Shown here: piece after piece, positions 1-7,747 of the stretch | Numbering within the stretch: position 1 is the first letter of the stretch | How the letters are laid out: each line of letters opens with the position of its first letter | Origin: Entophlyctis helioformis | Taxonomy: Eukaryota > Chytridiomycota > Chytridiomycetes > Chytridiales > Chytriomycetaceae | NCBI GenBank assembly: GCA_025526915.1 | Contig: JAHLKH010000383.1 | Coordinates: 1-16,022, forward strand | Direction of reading: 5' to 3' | DNA length: 16,022 bases | Made by a program: the position numbers and the translations under genes | Notes under the pieces: model-generated | What the model saw: only the letters and a program-made list of their open reading frames with translations | Database searches by the model: none | What the model was told of the DNA's origin: nothing

Positions 1-775
1 CCATCGGCATCCACACCTGGTCGCACCCCTACCTGTCGCAGACCTCCAGCGAGCAGGTGGTCAGTGAGATCCTGTACACGGCCCGTGCCGTCCAGCAGGT
101 CATTGGCGTCACTCCCCGCTTCGTCCGCCCTCCTTGTAAGTCATCCGCCTCTGCCAGCCATACGCCCATCTATGAAGCGCCACATGCGCCACCATCTAAC
201 GCCTCCACCCTCTGACAGACGGCGACTATGACAACCGTATTCGTGCGCTCATTGCCAACATGGGCATGAACGTGGTCGTCTGGAACACCGACACCAAGGA
301 CGGCATGAGCCAGGCCCAGGCCGAGGCTGCTCCTGCCTTCATCCGCGAAAAGGTCACACAGGTCCGCAACGGCCCCATCTCGCTCCAGCACGACATCTTC
401 GAATACCAAGTCAGACAGAACCTCCAAACCCTCGATCTGATCATTGGCGCAAAGTTCAACCTCAAGACCATTGACCAGTGCACTGGCCTGTCGCCATACA
501 GCAACGCCGTCTGGACTGGCAACGTGCCGCGTCCCCCGCCCCCGCCCCCGGTCCCCTCCGGCCAGCCCCTCAGCATTGCCTTCACCGCCACTGTGACCAT
601 CCCTGCCGTCACTGCTGCAACGGAGCTCCTGGCGAGCCCGACCGCCACGCTCACGTTTGCCGCTGTCACTCCTACTCCTACGAGCGCGGCCCAGTCTGTC
701 GCTGGTGGATTTGCTGCCTCCGTCGTTGCTGCCATGGGCGGCATGGCTGCTCTCGCTCTCGCCGGCGTCTTCTAA
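1..775 (+). CDS. Chitin/polysaccharide deacetylase (carbohydrate esterase family 4), 3' part, probably GPI-anchored
   Basis: This is the C-terminal part of a chitin deacetylase, which removes acetyl groups from chitin in the fungal cell wall to give chitosan. The start lies outside the window. Exons are 1-135 (first whole codon at 3) and 219-775. The 83-nt intron 136-218 (GTAAGT...CTAAC...CAG) splits the Tyr codon of RPPYGDYD. Visible NodB motifs are HTWSHP (metal-binding His pair, motif 2), RPPYGDYD (motif 3), VVWNTDTKDG (a divergent motif 4, where DxxDW is more usual) and ISLQHD (motif 5, catalytic His). The TFDDGP motif must lie upstream. After the domain, TIDQCTG is followed by a run of seven prolines (about 534-555), a Ser/Thr/Ala-rich linker and a hydrophobic terminus (AAMGGMAALALAGVF). 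This layout fits a GPI-anchor signal, so cell-surface attachment is inferred. A convergent kinase gene follows 132 bp downstream. Confidence 0.9.
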
Positions 776-907
776 GTTGTTGTATTCCATGCTGTACTCT
801 GCTCTAACAGGACCTTGCCATTAAAAGCATTATTAGACGTCCTGCATCCTTGCTCTGCGTTCATGGGTCGAACATCGCAAGACTGTTTGGCAAGGATCCC
901 GTTTGTA
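776..907. other. Convergent intergenic spacer between deacetylase and kinase genes
   Basis: These 132 bp separate the stop codons of two convergent genes and must hold both 3' UTR ends. ATTAAA at 820-825 is a plausible polyadenylation hexamer for the deacetylase. On the other strand AATAAT (complement of 829-834) is a weaker candidate for the kinase. Nothing else is recognisable here. Confidence 0.5.
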
Positions 908-3900
908 TTATGCTGCTGCGCCAGAAACTTCGCGCTCCTGTGCAGCAAGCGACGCGCGCCTTGCATTGGTGCTGCCAAACCGCTGTCCTGCATGCTGTGG
1001 CGGCTCGTCTCCCGTCCGACGCTTCGCTGTTGGGCCGCCAGCAGCAGACCCGCCGGCATTTCCACCTGCAGCCTGGCCAATCCCAGACGTGCCACTGACC
1101 AGCGCAACAGCACCCACATTGGCCAGCAAACCAGGCAGCTGTCCCGGCCGCTGCTGCCCTTGTGCACCGTACCGATCGCTACTCCCAGGCGATGCCGGCA
1201 TTCCGACGGCCCCTGGACTCACCGGCCCGCTGCTGCCAGCCATTACACCGAGCCCAGTGCTGCCAGTGCGCGGCGTGACGTCTGCGTTGCTGACGCGAAG
1301 CTCGCGGATCATGCCTGAGCTCCGATGTTGGCCGTGCGCAATCATCTGGTGGCTATATGGCCGGTGCATGCCCTGCTGTGCAGCCAGCACCGACGACGAC
1401 GATGTCAATGAGGAGATCCCGACAGACGCGTTGCTCATGACGATGCTGCCGCGATGTCCCGGCGTGCCTGATTGCGCATCTACCGTCTGATCAGCGTCAT
1501 TGTCGCGCGATGCGTTGATGTTGGAGCTGTTTTGTCTGCGGTAGTTGTGGTGGTGGCCGCTTGACTCGGCTCCTGCCAGTCTGCTGCTTCCCATGCCACC
1601 CCCCATGTAGCTTGATCCGCCACCGTTGGCCGTCAAGCCGGCTCTATATTGCTGTTGCTGCGGCTGCTGGGCCTGTTGCTGCTGCTGTTGCTGCTGCTGC
1701 TGTTGTCGTTGCTTTCGCTGTGGGCCGTTGAACGTGTGACGACGGCCAACTGTGTGCGAGTTGTGGCGATTGAGTGCCTCTTGAAGCCCAAGCGACACGT
1801 TGGACGGCGTGATCGATGCTTGCGATGCACCCGACGGATTGGTGCCAACCGTACCGCTGGCACCGCCGGCAGCAACGTCAATGCCCACGCCGCTTGCATG
1901 GCTGCTGCCAGGCATGACGCCTGCCATCAAAAACACGATGCCATGCTCGCCCTTTGGCACAGACAAACTCGCTGCGCGCTTCCTGCTCCGCATTCCGGCC
2001 ATATCGGTGCCATCGCTGCCCAGTCCGCCAGGGCCGCCCAGTCCGCCATTGCTGCCAATCCCTCCACCGAACCCAGAGTTGCTTGCACCAACGCCTGCGC
2101 TGGATCCAAACACAAGTGGTTGCGACAACATTGCTGACACATTTGGCGATGACGGCATCCCTGGCCCAGCGCCACCTCCAGCACCTCCGCCGCTTGTCGT
2201 GCCGCCAGACGTGCCCAGCCCATGTCCTCCGCCACTCATGACCGATGACGCGTCAATACGCGAATGCTGTCGTCCGCCCTTGACGCTGCTGGTGCGCGTG
2301 TTGGCTCGGCCAAACATGGACGTCGAAAAGGCAAAGCTCGCAAAGCTGGCGTTGTTGGTCTCGAAGTTGGTGTTGATGCGCTCGACACCTGCCGTGTAAG
2401 GGTTGATGTGGGATGACATGGATCCTGGGCCGGGCGGACTGCCTGTGCCGCCCATCTGAGTTGTTGTGGTTTGCGGCGACACGGTCTGCTCCTCGTACCC
2501 ACGCTGCGGCTGGTCGGACGACAAAACGGACGGGCGGTAGACGTTCGGATCGATGACCGTGTAGTCGTAATACTGCATTCAACCATCGGCACTTGACTGT
2601 CAGTTGCATGCGGACTAGGCACGCGGTGGACGTGCACACGTACCAGAAACTCAGGGACAATGTCTGCCATTGGATCTTGGAATCCAGTGGACAGCGACGT
2701 GGAGCCAGGACCCACAGCGCCAATGGCCTTCATCTGCTTGAGGTACATGACAAGCTCGTCCGAGCTCGCATCGCACGCAAAGTTGGACGACGGCTGGGCA
2801 ACGGTTGGCACGAACGGAGGTGGCGCGAGCCGAGACGCGAGCCCGTCCCAGTCCATTTTGCCAAAGAACGGGTGCACTCGAAGACTGTCGAGCCCGCTGC
2901 CAGCGAACCCATAGCCAAGCCGACGCGATGGATCGAACCGCAGGAAATCAGTGAGAGCAAGCATGCATGCCTCGGACACGTCCTTGGCGTCAGGCGGGAA
3001 CCGCCATTTGCCCTTCTTGATGAGCTCGCGGCGATGCTTGCTGCGAAAGGGCCGCTCACCGTAAATGAGCTCAAACATGGTCACGCCGAGCGACCACCAG
3101 TCGACAGCGCCAAAGTATCCCTGTCCGTTGAGCATCTCGGGTGCCATGTCTGTCACGCGTATGTGGATTGGCGAGTGTCAGCGTTGTTGCGTGCGACGGG
3201 CCGCGCGACACTTACAAGGCTCGGTCCCTGCTATGGACTTGAGCGGCTTGCCAACAATGTACTGCACGGCCACGTTGAAATCTGAAAGATGCGCATGTCC
3301 CGACTTGTCGAGCAGGATGTTCTGCAGCAATCGGCACGTCAGCGAACCCAACCCAAACGGCAAACGCGTGATCGGCAAGACCCTTACATCCGGCTTGATG
3401 TCCCGATGCACGATATTGAGCGAATGCAAGTACTCGAGCGCCGAGCTGATCTCTGACACGATAAACAGCGTCGTGTTCTGGAGTTGAAAGCATCAGTCTG
3501 CAGCAACGTCGTTCGCCCCCCTCGCCAGCAACACCTGTACCTCGGGCACGCGCTTCATGTTCTTGAGATGAAACCGCAGGTCGCCGCCCTCCATGAGATC
3601 CAGCACCATGTACAGAAACTTTGAATCCTGGAACGAGTACCGCATGGCGCAAATGTACGGATGGTGCACGTCTTCGAGAATGTTGCGTTCCTGGAGAATG
3701 TAGTGCAGCGCGCGGTCTTTGGACGCCTTTTCCTTTTCCGTGTACTTGAGAGCGAACAGTGCGCGATCCTGTTTGCGTTCGACGATGCACACCTGTGTTT
3801 CACGCCGCCACCGCTGTTAGCCACTGCTGCTGCTTTTGTTTGCAACTGATGTCCAGATCGCTGCCAAAAATGGGGGAAAGGTTGCGTGGCACACGGTATG

Positions 3901-4094
3901 CGACGCATGGCTGCTGTGGGAGAGCGGCCGTGACTGGAAGGATGCCCAGAGGCGTGCTGCCAGCGACAGGGACGGCGACGTACCTTGCCGAAACCACCCT
4001 TGCCAATGACTTTTTGCACCTGAAAGTTTTGCATCGTCACATACTCATAGGGCTTGATGATCCCCTGCCGGCCTTTCGAACTGCCACACCCCAT
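908..4094 (-). CDS. YANK/STK32-like AGC serine/threonine protein kinase with long polyQ C-terminal tail
   Basis: Six exons on the minus strand: 4094-3984, 3792-3541, 3477-3388, 3321-3216, 3149-2644 and 2572-908, giving 909 residues. Introns are 191, 63, 66, 66 and 71 nt, all GT-AG, and all junctions keep frame. The kinase domain shows the glycine loop GKGGFGKV (31-38), ATP-binding Lys53 in FALK, helix-C Glu72, HRDIKPDN (145-152), DFN (165-167) in place of DFG, and YMAPE (187-191). DFN and the overall pattern are typical of the STK32/YANK family. The N terminus MGCGSSK suggests myristoylation at Gly2 and palmitoylation at Cys3, hence membrane anchoring (inferred). After the domain, FLYYDY (354-359) resembles the AGC hydrophobic motif. 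Residues from about 370 to 909 are low-complexity (Ser, Gly, Gln, Pro) with a glutamine-rich tract and no recognised domain. Substrates are unknown. A divergent EI24-like gene begins 264 bp upstream. Confidence 0.94.
1651..1707 (-). repeat. CAG/CAA tract coding polyglutamine in the kinase tail
   Basis: On the plus strand this is an interrupted CTG/TTG run. On the coding minus strand it gives about 11 glutamines in a row, then AQQPQQQQ. The mix of CAG and CAA codons points to an old or selected tract rather than a recent pure expansion. Confidence 0.85.
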
Positions 4095-4358
4095 TCTGGC
4101 GAGACAGCGATCGTGTCAGATGCGGCTGGGCTCTGTTGATGGCTTTTCTCCCTGCGACAGTCTCGACTGCTGCGATCGTGTGCCAGAACCCGTGACGACT
4201 GGTCTGCCAGCTTGTGTGTGTCGGATGCTGCTGCTGCTGCTGCTGCTTCTGCTGCTGCCTCGTCAAGTGAGGCGGATCCGCTGTGGCTGGAACAGGCTGG
4301 AAAGTCAACAGTTTGTTGTCTGGTATAGAAGCGAAGCCCTTTTCGCTTTGCTTTTCAG
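4095..4358. promoter_or_regulatory. Divergent intergenic region, putative shared promoter for kinase (-) and EI24-like (+) genes
   Basis: These 264 bp lie between the two start codons and must hold both promoters and 5' UTRs. No clear TATA box was seen. A CTG/CTT run covers about 4228-4257. A splice-like pair is present: donor GTGAGG at 4267 and acceptor CTTTTCAG ending at 4358, directly before the EI24 ATG. A 92-nt 5'-UTR intron is therefore possible but unproven. Confidence 0.45.
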
Positions 4359-6029
4359 ATGGTGCAACTCCTTCAATCAGGCTCGAAAGTCTGCGTACAG
4401 TATGCCGAAGCCGGGCCTGGCTCTGGTTCTTTGGGTCAGTTTGCTGGGCCACCGCGACTTTCCACAAGATCGCCAACCGCGTCTCGAATGCATGCAGGCG
4501 GCGGTGGCGGTGAGACGGCAGGGCCAGCCACCAGGGGGCCTGGCCATGATGGGCCACGGCGGCACAGGCTGGCTGGCGATACAGCATCAGGCCGGCCTTC
4601 TCGTGAGCCACCGTCAGGGCAGCAGCAGCAACGGCCGCCTGCCAGACAGCAGCAGCAGCAGCAGCAACAGCCGTCGCTTGCACAGTCGGCCACCCTGGCA
4701 GCATCGTATCTGGTGGCTGGCCTGAAAGACTCGTTCGCATGGCCCATCTCGCTCTTTGTCGTCTATGGGTGCGCTCTGCTCTTTCCTCCAGACACTGCCT
4801 GCTTCTACTCCTGCTGTTGCTGCTGACTCTGTCGACTCTGGCAGGTCAACGACGCTCAAGACTCGGCTGCTGCAGTGCATCTTCCTCAACGGCGTCATCT
4901 TCCTCGGATCCATCCTCGCCTTTGACCACATCGTATCGCCGCTGGCTCGGCTCGCTATGGTGACCCTCAGCCGCTCGCTTGGCTTCTCAGACGACATTGG
5001 GTCCATCCTGCGCAGTCTCGGAAGCCTAATCACTGGTCTCTATTACGTATGTCTCTCGAGCCGTCAATTGCGATGGGTTGATACCCGAATGTCCCCCACA
5101 AGCTGACCGCTGCAGGACAGACTGCATGGGTGTATCCGCTGTATGCCGCAAGCTTCTTTGCCAGCAGCAAGTGGTACCAGGACATTGCAACACGATCGTT
5201 CCAGATCTTTGTGGGCGAAACAGCCACGCCACAGGTCTCGCTTCCCAAGTCAGTGCTCCTCGCATGCACGTGCACTCGACGGCGGCCTCATCTGACTGCC
5301 GCTGCATGGACAGGTTAATCAAAAATGCAGTCAGCGATGCGTACCGCGGTATCCTCATCTTCAACTACATGCTGCAGGCTGCACTGCTGTCGCGAATCCC
5401 ATACATCGGCCCGGTGCTCAGTTTCGCGCTCTTCAACTTTGTATCCTCATTCTTTGCGTTTGAGTACCAGTGGATCCATCGCGGGTGGTCGCTCAACCAG
5501 CAGATCGAGTACTTTGAGACGCACTGGATCTACTTTGCAGGTTTCGGTACGCTCGACATTGCTTGCATGCACACACTAGAGTGCAGCACGCAGGCAGAAG
5601 GAACTGACATGGCATATCGTACGCAGGACTGCCCATCACGATGCTCACCTTCTTCTTCCCGCAAACCATTAATCTGGGTCTCTTTGCACTTGTCTTTCCC
5701 ATGGTATGCACCAAGAGTGGCTGGCGTGTTGCCCACATCTGCCACCAATGCTGACGGCTGTGCGTGTGCTTGGATACCATCAGTACATCATCATGGCGAC
5801 CCGGTCGCGTCCCGTCCCCTCGCGCAAAGAGACACACCGTCCTCGGTGGCTCCCGCGCCGTCTGCCCATCTTCTGGCTTGCGCAGAAAACCAATGTGCTC
5901 CTCATCGGCTGGATCAAGCGGAAACGCGAGTCGATTGCCGCAACGGCAAACGCGTCTGCTGCGTCTGTCTATGATCCTGGCTCTTCAGGTGCATCTGCCA
6001 CATCCATCCAGTCGTCATCGCCGCCATAG
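4359..6029 (+). CDS. EI24 (etoposide-induced 2.4) family multi-pass membrane protein
   Basis: Six exons: 4359-4768, 4845-5046, 5121-5248, 5314-5546, 5627-5703 and 5784-6029, giving 431 residues. Introns are 76, 74, 65, 80 and 80 nt, all GT-AG and frame-consistent. EI24 proteins (EPG-4 in worms) are ER membrane proteins linked to autophagy and importin-beta binding in animals; the role in fungi is inferred. Family signatures are QCIFLNGVIF after the first junction, SSKWYQDIA, FEYQWIHRG, the GFGLP segment built across the 5546/5627 junction, and FPMYIIMATRSRP. Several hydrophobic stretches fit membrane helices (exons 2, 4 and 5). The first ~110 residues are low-complexity, with two glutamine runs, and do not resemble the family, so the true start is uncertain; Met44 at 4488 is an alternative. 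The tail is basic (IKRKR), then Ser/Ala-rich. The SHIPPO-repeat gene ends 56 bp downstream on the other strand. Confidence 0.92.
4619..4672 (+). repeat. Two CAG/CAA runs coding polyglutamine in the EI24-like N-terminal extension
   Basis: Runs of 4 and 8 glutamine codons are separated by RPPAR. They sit in the disordered N-terminal extension, before the conserved membrane domain. Confidence 0.85.
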
Positions 6030-6085
6030 GGCTCTTGGTCTGGAAATGAAGCTTGTCTTTATCAAACAGCATGCTGCAGGGCACA
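6030..6085. other. 56-bp convergent spacer between EI24-like and STPG1-like genes
   Basis: This short gap lies between the TAG of the plus-strand gene and the TGA of the minus-strand gene. The 3' UTRs of the two transcripts very probably overlap in antisense. No AATAAA hexamer is visible within it on either strand. Confidence 0.7.
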
Positions 6086-7709
6086 TCACGACCACGTGTT
6101 GTCGATGTTGAGTCTGAATGACCGGTACTTGATGTCTGGCACGGGATGGTAGAACCCTGCGCCATGCTGCCTGCATCAGTCGCGCGTTTCATCGGGTCAT
6201 GGTGCGAGACAGGCAGCAGCATCTCACCTGGACCAGGCCGGTTCGGCGGCACGGATCCGACAAACCTGGGCGACTTGCTCACAAAGATGCTGCTTGTGAT
6301 GGGTGCTGTCCGGTGCACGCTGTCCGTGCATCGGGCGACCTCGTATCTCCCTGGACTTGGGAACGCGATAGGCGTCATGCCTGACCCGGGCACAGCGATC
6401 TGTGTTGACAGTGGCGTGGATGGCCGGGGCGGCAGAGCAGCAATCGTGCCCACGCGACCACGCAAATGTCTGTCCATACATGGCGAGTCAGACTGCTTCA
6501 CTGGACTGGCATCCACCCCACCATCACAGCGACGGCTGACTTACACTTTCCGGATGGATGCGTCGTGCGTGTCTTTGTTGGATCCCATGACTTCGTATGC
6601 ACCTGGCCCCAGAACAGACACGCTGCCCATGGATGCAAAGTCAGTGCGTGACTGGACGGCTTGGCAACTCGATCTGCCAGTGGCGACTCAACTGCTGATG
6701 CGACGGCGGTTTGCGTGCCGTGGCTTTGAATGCAGCCTGCGCTCCCTGACTCGTCTTGACAACAGCCATCTCGGCGCGTGTGACATCGTACGACCCTGTA
6801 CACACCTGCCGCATCAGCGCTCCATTCAAGACAGCACCGAGTGCAGCGGGCAGCATGGCGGTCGTGTACCGGGAGGCGGGGCGTCTTTGCCAGGGATCGA
6901 TCCACCGGCACCGAGCTCACTGCGCGACGTGCGGCTCTTGAACACAAACTCTGCGCCGCGGTCCGTGGGGGCGTATGTGCCTCGTGTCGATCCAGCCATC
7001 ACCACGCGATGCGGCTCGTACTCGCCAGGGCCAGGTGTCGGGTTGGGTGCCCATCTTGTTCGCGTGAACGGCACAGTCGAGCCGGCGACTCTGTCCATCT
7101 CGCGTGTGGGGATAGCAACAGGTGCCCGAAACGCCGGCGACAGCGAGTGCGACAGCGAGTACGAGTATGTCGGTGTCTTTGGATGGTACTGCGCGGGCGA
7201 CACTGGGATGGTGGTTTCGAGATCCGTTGGCGGCTTGACAAACCTGCGGCTCTGGCATGCATTGCAGATGTGCGTGTTGGGGCTCTGGCAAGGCCGGGAC
7301 AACTGCGCGGCGACTGCTGGGCGAGACTCACATGCGATGCGAAGCCAACGCCGTATCCTTTGGTCGAGACGGACGCGTCGACAAAGAGCTTCTCGACGCG
7401 CTCGGCTGCCTTGGAGTAGTAGCCCGGCCCAGGCAGGTCGTCCTAGCAGCACAGCCGACGGTGCGATCAGCAGTGGCATGCATGCGCTTGCAGACGATAA
7501 CGACGACAACGACTCACGGCGTGCAGATTGAATCGCCTCGAGGTGGAATTGAAGGCCTTGCTTTCGCTGTCGTCGAAATGGATCGTCTGGAACTTTGTGG
7601 GGATGCTGGGCGGGTGCATGTACAGCTTGAGGTGCTTCCCGTTGCCGTCCGTGTTCTTGCTGTGCTTGACCGGCTTTGAGCGCGGCTGCTCGACCTCGTC
7701 GTCCTGCAT
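6086..7709 (-). CDS. Sperm-tail PG-rich repeat (SHIPPO) protein, STPG1-like flagellar protein
   Basis: Seven exons on the minus strand: 7709-7518, 7442-7332, 7251-6870, 6795-6719, 6651-6545, 6469-6228 and 6156-6086, giving 393 residues. Introns are 75, 80, 74, 67, 75 and 71 nt. All are GT-AG except 6718-6652, where the best join uses a GC donor. PG-rich repeats visible in order are LPGPGYY (67-73), TPGPGEYEP, APPPGSYDV, LGPGAYEV, SPGRYEV and RPGPGFYHP. The N-terminal segment (PTKFQTIHFDDSESKAFNS) and the FKAT...R spacing match vertebrate STPG1/MAPO2 more than other SHIPPO proteins. SHIPPO proteins are linked to axonemal or flagellar microtubules, so this gene implies that the organism makes flagellated zoospores. 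The start codon lies only 38 bp from the divergent ubiquitin-ligase start. The unspliced frame would run on to 5914 over the EI24-like gene; splicing at 6227/6157 removes that overlap. Confidence 0.87.
6652..6718 (-). other. Probable GC-AG intron in the STPG1-like gene
   Basis: The donor reads ACG|GCACGC and the acceptor GTCCAG|TCA, for 67 nt, phase 0. Joining here turns two different frames into one protein with FKATSR, the F-x-A/S-x-S/T-x-R spacing expected before a PG repeat. I see no GT donor that keeps frame with a normal intron length. The donor differs from the local GTACGC type only at position +2. Confidence 0.6.
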
Positions 7710-7747
7710 CGCGAGTCGCCTTTCTGTGTTTGCGAGCGAGATTCAAA
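7710..7747. promoter_or_regulatory. 38-bp divergent spacer, putative bidirectional promoter core
   Basis: This gap separates the ATG of the STPG1-like gene (minus) from the ATG of the HECT ligase gene (plus). It holds GCGAGTCGC and GCGAGCGAG elements and ends in ATTCAAA before ATGG, a good start context. Transcription of each gene probably begins within the spacer or inside the neighbour's 5' coding region. Confidence 0.5.

Noticed and set aside
1649..2399. Plus-strand frames opposite the kinase tail (poly-Leu and Pro-rich)
   Set aside because: They are mirror images of the glutamine- and glycine-rich kinase tail, with no independent support.
4225..4266. Short Met-polyLeu peptide before the EI24-like gene, resembling a signal peptide
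   Set aside because: It is a translated CTG repeat. Joining it to the EI24 ATG through the 4267-4358 intron is possible but has no family support.
5914..6516. Minus-strand frame running over the 3' end of the EI24-like gene
   Set aside because: A GT-AG intron at 6227-6157 gives GPGFYHPVPDIKYRS and a stop at 6086, which matches the family ending. The read-through tail is intron and intergenic sequence.
6146..7531. 461-codon plus-strand open frame
   Set aside because: It is antisense to the STPG1-like exons, has no domain-like sequence, and its openness follows from the GC-rich opposite strand.
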